DNA of 50,638 nt from Rubrivivax sp. (GTDB taxonomy: Bacteria > Pseudomonadota > Gammaproteobacteria > Burkholderiales > Burkholderiaceae_C): the NCBI GenBank assembly GCA_018780805.1, contig JADMJD010000007.1, forward strand, positions 1 to 50,638, in the 5' to 3' direction. This document shows, one piece after another, positions 1 through 6,528 of the stretch (its first letter is position 1; each line of letters opens with the position of its first letter). The translations under genes and the position numbers were made by a program. The notes below the pieces were generated by a model. The model was not told the DNA's origin. It did not search any database and saw only the letters and a program-made list of their open reading frames with translations.

Positions 1-1
1 G

Positions 2-1216
2 GCGCACCTGCAGAAGTTCATCGACCGCTTCAAGGCCAAGGCCAGCAAGGCCAAACAGGCGCAGAGCCGCGTGAAGGCGCTGGCGCGCATGGAAAAGCTG
101 GCGCCGGTGCTGACGTCCAGCGACTTCCAGTTCGAGTTCCGCGAGCCGCAGAGCCTGCCGAATCCTATGCTGTCGTTCGACAGCCTGGTCTGCGGCTACG
201 GTTCAACGCCCATCGTCGAAGGTGTCAGCCGCTCGGTGCTGGCCGGCCAGCGCATCGGCATCCTGGGCGCCAACGGCCAGGGCAAGTCGACGCTGGTGAA
301 GACCATCGCGCACGCGTTGCCGGCCCTGGCGGGCACGATGACCGAGGGCAAGGGCCTGGTGATCGGCTACTTCGCGCAACAGGAGCTGGACGTGCTGCAG
401 CTCGACGACGGCCCGCTGATGCACATGGTGCGGTTGGCGCGCGATGTCGGCCCGGCGGCGCGTGAGCAGGAGCTGCGTGATTTCCTGGGCCGCTTCAAGT
501 TCAGCGGTGACATGGCGCAGCAGGCCGTGGGCTCCCTCTCTGGCGGCGAAAAGGCGCGCCTGGTGCTGGCCATGCTGGTCTGGCAGCGCCCCAACCTGCT
601 GCTGATGGACGAACCCACCAACCACCTGGACCTGACCACACGCGAGGCGCTGTCGATGGCGCTGAACGAGTTCGAAGGCACGGTGATGCTGGTCAGCCAC
701 GACCGCGCGCTGCTGCGCGAGGTGTGCGACGAATTCTGGCTGGTCACGCGCGGCGGTGTGCAGCCTTTTGACGGCGACCTGGACGACTACCAGAAGTGGC
801 TGCTGGACGTGTCACGCGCAGCGGCCAAAGGTCAGCCGGCGCCGCCGGTGCCGCGTGCGGCAACGGTGGCTGCGCCTGCCCCGGCACCTGTGGTGGCGGC
901 CCCGCGTGCGGCGCAGCGGCCAGCCCCCGCACCCAGCGGCCGCGACGACCGCAAGCAGGCGGCGCAATCACGTTCGCAGATCGCCAACCGCACCCGGCCG
1001 ATGCGCATGGAAGTGCAGCAGATCGATGCCCGGGTGGAGAAGCTCGGGGCCGAGAAGGCGGAGCTGGAGGCGATGCTGTCGGCCGGCAAACGGCCGGGTG
1101 CCGAGATGGCCGAGGCCGGCCGGCGCCTGAACCACATCGCCGCCGAGGTGGCGACGCTGGAAGAGCGCTGGCTGGCTCTGCAGACCGAAATCGAAGCCAT
1201 CACCGCAGCCGGCTGA
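2..1216 (+). CDS. yheS: ABC-F family ATPase, YheS type (5' end outside window)
   Basis: This is the C-terminal part of a soluble ABC-F ATPase, the ribosome-associated class that acts on stalled or special translation states rather than in transport. The reading frame is open from base 2, so the first nucleotide-binding domain lies outside the window. Counting from the GTG codon at 71, the second ABC domain shows Walker A (GANGQGKST, about residues 66-74), the signature LSGGE (156-160), Walker B with LLLMDEPTNHLDL (177-189) and the H-loop SHDR. A basic linker reading KQAQSRVKAL precedes it, as in E. coli YheS, and an Ala/Pro-rich stretch plus coiled-coil tail follows. No membrane segments are present. 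The GTG at 71 is internal and should not be taken as the start. Assignment to YheS rather than Uup rests on linker and tail similarity recalled from E. coli. Confidence 0.93.
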   Translation, partial: AHLQKFIDRFKAKASKAKQAQSRVKALARMEKLAPVLTSSDFQFEFREPQSLPNPMLSFDSLVCGYGSTPIVEGVSRSVLAGQRIGILGANGQGKSTLVKTIAHALPALAGTMTEGKGLVIGYFAQQELDVLQLDDGPLMHMVRLARDVGPAAREQELRDFLGRFKFSGDMAQQAVGSLSGGEKARLVLAMLVWQRPNLLLMDEPTNHLDLTTREALSMALNEFEGTVMLVSHDRALLREVCDEFWLVTRGGVQPFDGDLDDYQKWLLDVSRAAAKGQPAPPVPRAATVAAPAPAPVVAAPRAAQRPAPAPSGRDDRKQAAQSRSQIANRTRPMRMEVQQIDARVEKLGAEKAELEAMLSAGKRPGAEMAEAGRRLNHIAAEVATLEERWLALQTEIEAITAAG

Positions 1217-1230
1217 TCCGGCGCCGGATC
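1215..1230 (+). terminator. Palindromic hairpin at the end of yheS
   Basis: A perfect 16-bp palindrome, GATCCGGCGCCGGATC, overlaps the last two bases of the yheS stop codon. It can form a 6-bp stem with a GCGC loop. No T-run follows, so it is not a textbook intrinsic terminator. It may act as a weak terminator or protect the 3' end of the message. Confidence 0.35.
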
Positions 1231-1261
1231 CTCCGCTTGTTGAGCCGTTTCATTTACATTG

Positions 1262-1280
1262 CGCACAATTAAATTGTGCG
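1262..1280. promoter_or_regulatory. OhrR operator (perfect inverted repeat)
   Basis: CGCACAATTAAATTGTGCG is a perfect 9-bp inverted repeat around a single A. Its core ACAATT-A-AATTGT matches the AT-rich dyads bound by OhrR repressors. A possible promoter, TTGAGC (1240-1245) with CACAAT (1264-1269) at 18-bp spacing, runs into it; TTGCGC (1259-1264) with TACATT (1282-1287) is an alternative that would give a nearly leaderless transcript. The site lies 13 bp before the likely ohrR ATG, fitting autorepression of an ohrR-ohr transcript. Confidence 0.85.
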
Positions 1281-1293
1281 ATACATTATCGAC

Positions 1294-1764
1294 ATGGCAC
1301 GCCCCAAGACCCCCGACCGCAGCGAGTGGCTGAAGCTGGACCACCAGCTGTGTTTTGCCCTGTACTCGGCGTCGCTGGCGATGACCAAACTCTACAAACC
1401 GCTGCTTGACCCGCTGGGCCTGACCTACCCGCAGTACCTGGTGATGCTGGTGCTGTGGGAGGCCGATGGCCAGACCGTCTCGCAGATCGGCGAACGCCTG
1501 GCGCTGGACTCCGGCACGCTGACCCCGCTGCTCAAGCGGCTGGAGGCCCAGGGCCGGCTGCAGCGCCTGCGCGACAGCGCCGACGAGCGCCGTGTGCTGC
1601 TGCAGCTGACGCCTGAAGGCCGTTCGCTGAAAACCCGTGCGCTGGTCGTGCCCGAAGCCGTGGCCTGCGCCAGCGGCTGCGCGCTCGACGAGCTGGCGTC
1701 CCTCACGGCACGCTTGCAGGCCCTGCGCGGGCAACTGCTCGACTCTTCCCCCCGTGCCGCCTGA
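1294..1764 (+). CDS. ohrR: OhrR, 2-Cys MarR-family organic hydroperoxide sensor
   Basis: This is a MarR-type winged-helix repressor that releases DNA when organic hydroperoxides oxidise its N-terminal cysteine. From the ATG at 1294 (156 aa) the motif [12 protein letters not shown] puts the sensing cysteine at C20. CASGC near the C-terminus supplies C125 and C129, the spacing of resolving cysteines in Xanthomonas-type 2-Cys OhrR. The wing carries the basic DSADERR segment. The GTG at 1276 is in frame but lies inside the operator palindrome, so the ATG is preferred; neither start has a clear Shine-Dalgarno sequence. The ohr gene follows after 31 bp on the same strand. Function is firm from motif, operator and neighbour. 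Confidence 0.95.
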   Translation: MARPKTPDRSEWLKLDHQLCFALYSASLAMTKLYKPLLDPLGLTYPQYLVMLVLWEADGQTVSQIGERLALDSGTLTPLLKRLEAQGRLQRLRDSADERRVLLQLTPEGRSLKTRALVVPEAVACASGCALDELASLTARLQALRGQLLDSSPRAA

Positions 1765-1795
1765 ACGCGGCCCCAACCCTGCAGAAGGAACCACC

Positions 1796-2230
1796 ATGGC
1801 CATCGACAAAGCCCTCTACACCGCCCACGCCACGTCCACCGGCGGCCGCGCCGGCACGACCAAGTCGTCCGACGGCCGCCTGGACGCGACGCTGTCCACG
1901 CCCAAGGAACTGGGCGGCGACAACGGCCCCGGCACCAACCCCGAGCAGCTGTTTGCCGCCGGTTATTCGGCCTGTTTCATCGGTGCGATGAAGGCCGTGG
2001 CAGCGCGCCAGAAGATCGCGCTGCCGGCGGAAGTGTCGGTTGACGCCTCGGTCGGCATCGGCGCGATGACCGGCAAGGCCGGCGCGTTTGGCATCGAAGT
2101 GGCCATGACCGTCAAGGTGCCGGGCATGGAGCGCGCCGCGCTGGAAGCGCTGGTCGCCACCGCGCACGAGGTCTGCCCCTACTCGAACGCCACCCGCGGC
2201 AACATCGACGTCACGCTGACGATCGGCTGA
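1796..2230 (+). CDS. ohr: Organic hydroperoxide resistance protein Ohr
   Basis: Ohr is a cytoplasmic homodimeric thiol peroxidase of the OsmC/Ohr fold that reduces fatty-acid and other organic hydroperoxides, recycled by lipoylated proteins. The 144-aa product has the family's usual length. The peroxidatic cysteine is C60 in [11 protein letters not shown] and the resolving cysteine is C127 in [14 protein letters not shown]18 in TGGRAG corresponds to the catalytic arginine. The ATG at 1796 has a good ribosome binding site, AGAAGGA, at 1783-1789. It lies directly behind ohrR and probably shares its operator. Its 3' end overlaps the convergent asparaginase gene by 20 bp. Confidence 0.97.
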   Translation: MAIDKALYTAHATSTGGRAGTTKSSDGRLDATLSTPKELGGDNGPGTNPEQLFAAGYSACFIGAMKAVAARQKIALPAEVSVDASVGIGAMTGKAGAFGIEVAMTVKVPGMERAALEALVATAHEVCPYSNATRGNIDVTLTIG

Positions 2231-3155
2231 GCGTCAGCTCAAGCAGCAGGTCCACCCGGGCCTGCCAGGGCGTGCGCTCGCCAGCCGATGGCAGCGCCCC
2301 TGGCGCCGGGCCATCCGGGCCGTCGAGCACCGGGCCGAGGGCGCAGCGCGAGCTGCGCCGCACCAGCACACCGGCCGCCTGCGCTTCGCGCAGGGCCGCC
2401 TGCAAACCCTGGGACACCGTGCCATTGCCGGTGCCGGCCACCACCAGGCCGTGCACCCCGGCCTGCACCAGGGCCCGCACCTCGCGGCCGTCGGCCCCGG
2501 CATGGTTGGCCAGCACCGCCACCCAGGGCCAGGCCTCGGCCGCGGGCAGTACACCCGCCCAGGCGGTGGCCTGCGGCCAGGGGCGCAGCGGGCGCACCCG
2601 GCCCGCCTGCAGCAACGCCACCGGGCCGGCATCACCGCTGGAAAACGCGTCCACGCGTGTGCTGTGCAGCTTGCGCAGGTCGCCCGCGGCGTGCACCTGT
2701 CCGGCCAACGCCACCAGCACACCCGCCGCGCCGGGCTCCGCGGCCAGCGTCACCGCGTCCAGCAGGTTCTGCGGGCCGTCGGCCGACAAGGCGGTGGCCG
2801 GCCGCATCGCGGCGGTCAGCACCAGCGGCTTGGTGGGCGCCAGCACACGGTGCAGGAACCAGGCGGTTTCTTCCAGTGTGTCGGTGCCATGCGTGACCAC
2901 CACGCCGGCCACTTCGGGCCGCGCCAGATGGGTGGCGGCACGCTCGGCCAGGCGCCGCCACGTGGCCGCATCCATGTCCTTGCTGTCCAGCTGGGCCAGC
3001 TGCTCCGACTCCAGTGAGCGCCCGGCCAGGGCCGGCACAGCGGCCACCAGGGCCTGAACGCCCACGCTGCCCGCCTGGTAGCCAATGCTGTCGTCCGGCC
3101 GGGCGGCGGCACCGGCGATCGTGCCGCCGGTGCCCAGGATCACGATGTTTTGCAT
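2211..3155 (-). CDS. Asparaginase/glutaminase family protein, cytoplasmic
   Basis: The 314-aa product belongs to the bacterial asparaginase family that hydrolyses L-asparagine to aspartate and ammonia. Two family signatures are present: GTGGTIAG at residues 8-15 with the nucleophilic Thr, and [10 protein letters not shown] with the second catalytic Thr-Asp pair. The N-terminus ([11 protein letters not shown]) has no signal peptide, so the enzyme should be cytoplasmic. It is transcribed divergently from lexA with only 53 bp between start codons, and both SOS boxes sit in that gap. Its end overlaps ohr by 20 bp. Whether asparagine or glutamine is preferred cannot be read from the sequence. Confidence 0.9.
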   Translation of the reverse strand: MQNIVILGTGGTIAGAAARPDDSIGYQAGSVGVQALVAAVPALAGRSLESEQLAQLDSKDMDAATWRRLAERAATHLARPEVAGVVVTHGTDTLEETAWFLHRVLAPTKPLVLTAAMRPATALSADGPQNLLDAVTLAAEPGAAGVLVALAGQVHAAGDLRKLHSTRVDAFSSGDAGPVALLQAGRVRPLRPWPQATAWAGVLPAAEAWPWVAVLANHAGADGREVRALVQAGVHGLVVAGTGNGTVSQGLQAALREAQAAGVLVRRSSRCALGPVLDGPDGPAPGALPSAGERTPWQARVDLLLELTLSRSSA

Positions 3156-3166
3156 TCCGCGCCTAT

Positions 3167-3182
3167 CTGGATGAAAATACAG
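3167..3182. promoter_or_regulatory. LexA (SOS) box 1
   Basis: CTGGATGAAAATACAG fits the LexA consensus CTGT-N8-ACAG except for G at the fourth base. It is 12 bp from the asparaginase start and 27 bp from lexA, so it could control both divergent genes. Confidence 0.8.
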
Positions 3183-3185
3183 CCA

Positions 3186-3201
3186 CTGGATGAACGCACA
3201 G
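3186..3201. promoter_or_regulatory. LexA (SOS) box 2
   Basis: CTGGATGAACGCACAG is a second CTGG-N8-ACAG element. Its centre is 19 bp from that of box 1, as in the tandem autoregulatory boxes of E. coli lexA. It ends 7 bp before the lexA ATG and touches the ribosome binding site, so bound LexA would block the start of the message. Confidence 0.75.
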
Positions 3202-3208
3202 GGGGTGT

Positions 3209-3889
3209 ATGGAAGAAGGCCCGAAGCTTACCGCCCGTCAGCAGCAGATCCTGGATCTGGTGCAGAGCGCCATTGCGCGCACAGGCGCCCCGCCCACCCG
3301 CGCCGAGATCGCGGCTGAACTGGGCTTCCGCTCCGCCAACGCGGCCGAAGAACACCTGCAGGCCCTGGCCCGCAAGGGCGTGATCGAGCTCGTGGGCGGT
3401 ACCTCGCGTGGCATCCGGCTCAAGTCCGAGGCCCTGCGCGCGCTGAACGAAGCGCGTGGCAAGCAGTTCCTGCTGCCGCTGCCCAGCCTGGCGCAGCTGA
3501 CGCTGCCGTTGGTCGGGCGGGTGGCGGCGGGCAGCCCCATCCTGGCACAGGAGCATGTGGAGCAGAGCTACGTGGTCGAGACCTCGTTGTTCCCGCGCCG
3601 GCCCGACTTCTTGCTGAAGGTGCGCGGCATGAGCATGCGCGACGCCGGCATCATGGACGGTGACCTTCTCGCCGTGCAGAAGGCCAGCGACGCCAAGAAC
3701 GGCCAGATCGTCGTGGCCCGCCTGGGCGATGAGGTCACGGTCAAACGCCTGCAGCGCACCCGCGGCGGCGGCATCGAGTTGCTGCCCGAGAACCCCGATT
3801 TCCAGCCCATCGTCGTGCCGCCCGGCAGCGAAGACTTCGCACTCGAAGGCATCGCGGTCGGCCTGATCCGCAACACGATGCTGATGTGA
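3209..3889 (+). CDS. lexA: LexA repressor
   Basis: LexA represses the SOS regulon and cleaves itself when RecA filaments form on damaged DNA. The 226-aa product has an N-terminal winged helix ([13 protein letters not shown] as recognition region, about residues 30-42). The self-cleavage bond is A107-G108 in GRVAAGSP, and the catalytic dyad is S142 (RGMSMRDAG) and K179 (VTVKRL). The length is slightly above the E. coli protein because of a longer linker. The ATG at 3209 is preceded by a G-rich segment that may serve as ribosome binding site. Two SOS boxes precede the gene. Its stop codon overlaps the next start (TGATG), so the helix-hairpin-helix gene is translationally coupled. Confidence 0.98.
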   Translation: MEEGPKLTARQQQILDLVQSAIARTGAPPTRAEIAAELGFRSANAAEEHLQALARKGVIELVGGTSRGIRLKSEALRALNEARGKQFLLPLPSLAQLTLPLVGRVAAGSPILAQEHVEQSYVVETSLFPRRPDFLLKVRGMSMRDAGIMDGDLLAVQKASDAKNGQIVVARLGDEVTVKRLQRTRGGGIELLPENPDFQPIVVPPGSEDFALEGIAVGLIRNTMLM

Positions 3890-4200
3890 TGGCCACCATG
3901 CACCTGTCACCCCGCGACAAGGCCCGCGACGCCACCGAGGCCGAGCGGCTGGAGCAGCTGCCCAACATCGGCCCCAGCATCGCGGCCGACCTGCGCAGCA
4001 TTGGTGTCTTGCACCCGGCCGAGCTGGCCGGGCGCGATGCGTTTGAGCTCTACCAGGCCCTGCAACACGCCACCGGGCGGCGGCAAGACCCCTGTGTGCT
4101 CGACACCTTCCTGGCCGCCACCGATTTCATGCGCGGTGCACCCCGCAAGCCCTGGTGGGCCTACACCGCGGAACGCAAGGCGCGCTTCGGCGCCGTCTGA
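3889..4200 (+). CDS. Helix-hairpin-helix protein, Cdd1/pathogenicity-locus-like
   Basis: This small protein (103 aa from the ATG at 3889) has a helix-hairpin-helix motif, LEQLPNIGPSIAADLRSIGV, of the kind that grips DNA non-specifically. An Asp/Cys segment (RRQDPCVLDTF) and an aromatic tail (KPWWAYTAERK) resemble the short Cdd1/pathogenicity-locus family. GTG 3886 and ATG 3898 are other in-frame starts; 3889 gives a one-base overlap with the lexA stop. Co-transcription with lexA implies SOS induction and a DNA-related role, but that is inference. Its last two codons and stop are repeated four more times, imperfectly, just downstream. Confidence 0.8.
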   Translation: MATMHLSPRDKARDATEAERLEQLPNIGPSIAADLRSIGVLHPAELAGRDAFELYQALQHATGRRQDPCVLDTFLAATDFMRGAPRKPWWAYTAERKARFGAV

Positions 4201-4236
4201 GCCGTCTGAGCCGTCTGAGCGGTCTGCACCGTCTGA
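4192..4236 (+). repeat. Five tandem 9-bp units beginning in the stop of the HHH gene
   Basis: The unit GCCGTCTGA (Ala-Val-stop in the gene's frame) occurs exactly at 4192, 4201 and 4210. Two variants follow, GCGGTCTGC (4219) and ACCGTCTGA (4228). The first copy ends the upstream gene. Nine-base periodicity keeps the stops in frame, so loss or gain of units would not change the protein. It is a candidate variable-number repeat. Confidence 0.85.
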
Positions 4237-4298
4237 GCCGGAACTGAGGCCGCCACGCGGCCCAATTCCAGGCTTTGCGCGGGCGCGTGCCGGGAAGA

Positions 4299-4772
4299 AT
4301 GACTCAAGCCGAGACACCCTTGGCCGAAGTCACCCCCATGAGCACGCACCGCCTCTTCCTGCACCGCTGGATCCGTTCCGCCCCCGCCACCACGCTGCTG
4401 GGCGGGCCGAGCAGCCTGCGCGCCGAGGTGCGCCCGCCATCTTTGCGGCATGCACCGGAATCGCTGCTGTCCCGCATCTGGTGCTGGCTGGCGGCACCGG
4501 CGCCGCAAGAGCTGGCGCCGCCCATCAACCGCCTGCCCGCCGTGCGCGAAGAATTCGAGGCCGCGCTGTTCGACGTGACGGCCGATGACACACGCGAGCT
4601 GCTGAACCGCATCAAGCTGGCCCGCTCGCTGCGCGAGCTGTGGCACCTGCGCGCCGATGTCTACCGCCATGTGGCCGTGCGCCACAGCCAGGCCGAGGCT
4701 GAAGCTCGCCTGGCCCTGCTGAACCGCCACTTTCCGACCCGCGCGCCACGCTCGGGTTTTGCACCGCTGTGA
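4299..4772 (+). CDS. Uncharacterised protein, paralogue of the next gene
   Basis: I do not recognise this family. From the ATG at 4299 the product is 157 aa; an ATG at 4338 (MSTHRLFLHRW) is an alternative start. There is no signal peptide or membrane segment. The C-terminal half looks helical and charged, ending in LLNRHFPTRAPRSGFAPL. The same ending, with a similar preceding layout (long helix, HLRADVYRH, then an Arg-rich helix), occurs in the next gene (MLRGHVF, then SLFPDSAPRSGFMAF), so the two are tandem paralogues. The next gene overlaps its stop codon if the GTG at 4769 is used. It stands downstream of lexA and the HHH gene, which makes an SOS-linked role possible but unproven. Confidence 0.75.
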   Translation: MTQAETPLAEVTPMSTHRLFLHRWIRSAPATTLLGGPSSLRAEVRPPSLRHAPESLLSRIWCWLAAPAPQELAPPINRLPAVREEFEAALFDVTADDTRELLNRIKLARSLRELWHLRADVYRHVAVRHSQAEAEARLALLNRHFPTRAPRSGFAPL

Positions 4773-4777
4773 GCGCC

Positions 4778-5128
4778 ATGAACGAACCCCGCCATTACGT
4801 GCAGACCGGGCTCCAGCGTGCGGGCCTGCCCGGCGCCGGCCTGCCGAACGACCGCCTCGCCCGTGTGGCGGCCCGCCGGGCCTTTGTCGACCTGAAGCAG
4901 GATTTCATCCACGCGGTGGCCGCGCTCGAAGACGAACGCGGTGAATGGCTGCGCGGTCAGGTGCGCCGGGCCGAAGAACCCGAAGACCTGCTGATGCTGC
5001 GCGGCCATGTGTTCGCCTGCCTAGCCGGCCGCGATGCCGGCCGCACCGAGCGCCGCCGCATGTTGCGCCGCAGCCTGGACTCGCTGTTCCCCGACAGCGC
5101 GCCGCGCAGCGGTTTCATGGCGTTCTGA
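4778..5128 (+). CDS. Uncharacterised protein, paralogue of the preceding gene
   Basis: This 116-aa protein is of unknown function. An in-frame GTG at 4769 overlaps the upstream stop and would add three residues; the ATG at 4778 is used here. It is helical and charged, with a central Glu/Asp/Arg-rich region and the C-terminal sequence LDSLFPDSAPRSGFMAF, which shares FPxxAPRSGF with the preceding gene. It lacks the N-terminal Pro-rich extension of its paralogue. No enzyme motif is visible. It ends 7 bp from the convergent lipoprotein gene. Confidence 0.75.
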   Translation: MNEPRHYVQTGLQRAGLPGAGLPNDRLARVAARRAFVDLKQDFIHAVAALEDERGEWLRGQVRRAEEPEDLLMLRGHVFACLAGRDAGRTERRRMLRRSLDSLFPDSAPRSGFMAF

Positions 5129-5135
5129 CCCTTCG

Positions 5136-5651
5136 CTAGGGCGCGCCCGGCACCGGGCTCAGCAGCAGCGGCCCCATCAGCACCTGCCCATCTGCGGCAA
5201 GCAGCGTCAGCAGCAAATCGGCACCTTGCACCTGCACCTCCAGCGTGGCCGGGTGGGTGGGCGGCTGCACCGGGTCCGGCCCGACCAGGCCGTGGTAACG
5301 GCCGATGCCATCGGCGCCCAGCCCCCAACGACCGCTGAAAAACCAGCCGCTGCACAGCGCGTCCAGTTCCACCGCGTCGCCACTGAAGCTGGCGACAGCA
5401 CAGCCCGTCGCGAAGTGGCGGGGCGTCTGGGCCGTGGGTGGGTCCGAGCCCACCACCGCAGCGCAGCCCAAGGCCGTGGCCAGCGGGCCGAGGCAGACGT
5501 TCTGGGGCGTGGCGCCGAAGAACTGCAGGCCGCTGTTGCCCGGGTCGGGCACGGCGCCGGTGCCGGTGCCGCCGACCCCAGGCCCGCAGGCCGCCAGCAG
5601 CACCAGAAGCCCGGCCACCAGGGCAGCACGGAGACGGAACGTGGGGTTCAC
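5136..5651 (-). CDS. Predicted lipoprotein, function unknown
   Basis: The 171-aa product begins with a signal sequence and a lipobox (LLVLLAAC-G, lipidated Cys at about residue 22) followed by a Gly-rich linker, so it should be anchored in the envelope. Several later cysteines (NVCLGP, ALGCAAV, TGCAVA, ALCSGW) may form disulfides. The C-terminal part looks like a beta-rich domain (ATLEVQVQGADLLLTLLAADG). The GTG start overlaps the stop of the upstream DUF6502 gene (GTGA), so the two are translationally coupled. I do not recognise a family. Confidence 0.8.
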   Translation of the reverse strand: MNPTFRLRAALVAGLLVLLAACGPGVGGTGTGAVPDPGNSGLQFFGATPQNVCLGPLATALGCAAVVGSDPPTAQTPRHFATGCAVASFSGDAVELDALCSGWFFSGRWGLGADGIGRYHGLVGPDPVQPPTHPATLEVQVQGADLLLTLLAADGQVLMGPLLLSPVPGAP

Positions 5652-6457
5652 TGGGACTCCTCCCGGTCACTGAAAAAGTAGACGCCGAAGCGGGCGCGCT
5701 GACGCCGGCCCGCAGGCGGCTGGTGCGCCGCATCGTGGTCAAAGCGGGTCTGCGCTTCGGGCAATACCGTGCGCAAGGCCTGCTGCCAGGCCACCACCGC
5801 CGCCTGCTGCAAGGCCTGCACCGAGGCCTCGCTGAGCTGGTCGACAAACATCGCTTGCTCCAGGAAGTTGGCCTCGCCCTGCAGGTTGGCGGCGGCCGCG
5901 GCCAGGTGGTCGTGCAAGTTGGCGCTGAACAGCGTGGCCATTTCCGCCAGACCCTGGCGCGGCGCAAACCCGTCGCGCACCAGCGCCACCCCATCACCTT
6001 GTTCCTGCACCACGCCCAGGCGCAGCATCTCGTCGAGCATCGCGCGCGGCCGCACGTCCACGCTGACGCTGGCGACCAGGGTGTCGAAGGACTCTGCGCC
6101 GCCGCGCGGCAGCACGCGGGGGCGCTGGGCATCGTCCAGCCAGGTCGGTGCGCTCAGCCAACGTGCGGCCACTTCGGCGGCCAGGCTCAGTGGGCCGGCC
6201 GGCGTGGTGTCGGACTCGCCCGGGGTGCGGCCCAGACGCCGGACATCGCGGCGGTGCACCCCCGACAGCAGGGTCACGGCGCTGTCGGTGGTGGCCATGC
6301 CACGCGCCTGCAGTTCGTCGCGGGCGGCCTGCAGAAAGACGGGCTTCAGCGCCGCCGCAAAGGCCGGGTAGGCCACACCCTGGCGCAGCAGCAGGCGCAC
6401 CAGGGGCACCAGCAGACGCAGGGCCGCGGCCAGCACGAGTTGCGACCGGGTTTTCAT
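5648..6457 (-). CDS. DUF6502 family protein (predicted DNA-binding)
   Basis: The product (269 aa from the ATG at 6457) resembles the DUF6502 family of uncharacterised proteobacterial proteins. The N-terminal part, LRLLVPLVRLLLRQGVAYPAF, is followed by a helix-turn-helix-like stretch, TTDSAVTLLSGVHRRDVRRL. The middle matches the family layout in which a short helical domain is followed by an amphipathic C-terminal half. An in-frame GTG at 6517 would extend it across a palindrome, so the ATG is preferred. It is coupled to the lipoprotein gene behind it and is divergent from the beta-propeller lipoprotein, which suggests it regulates that pair. The family assignment is from memory. Confidence 0.75.
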   Translation of the reverse strand: MKTRSQLVLAAALRLLVPLVRLLLRQGVAYPAFAAALKPVFLQAARDELQARGMATTDSAVTLLSGVHRRDVRRLGRTPGESDTTPAGPLSLAAEVAARWLSAPTWLDDAQRPRVLPRGGAESFDTLVASVSVDVRPRAMLDEMLRLGVVQEQGDGVALVRDGFAPRQGLAEMATLFSANLHDHLAAAAANLQGEANFLEQAMFVDQLSEASVQALQQAAVVAWQQALRTVLPEAQTRFDHDAAHQPPAGRRQRARFGVYFFSDREESQ

Positions 6458-6482
6458 GCCCGTGTTGACGCCTGCTTCATTG

Positions 6483-6501
6483 TGTGGGATATTTTCCCAC
6501 A
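6483..6501. promoter_or_regulatory. Perfect inverted repeat between divergent genes
   Basis: TGTGGGATATTTTCCCACA has 7-bp perfect arms and a 5-bp AT-rich centre in an otherwise GC-rich region. It lies midway between the starts of the DUF6502 gene (6457) and the beta-propeller lipoprotein gene (6529). It is a good candidate operator for both, possibly bound by the DUF6502 protein. Confidence 0.65.
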
Positions 6502-6528
6502 GATTGCGGTTCACCACAAGGACACCCG

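Noticed and set aside
71..73. GTG at 71 as the start of yheS
   Set aside because: The frame is open to the left edge and encodes the conserved inter-domain linker, so the gene starts outside the window.
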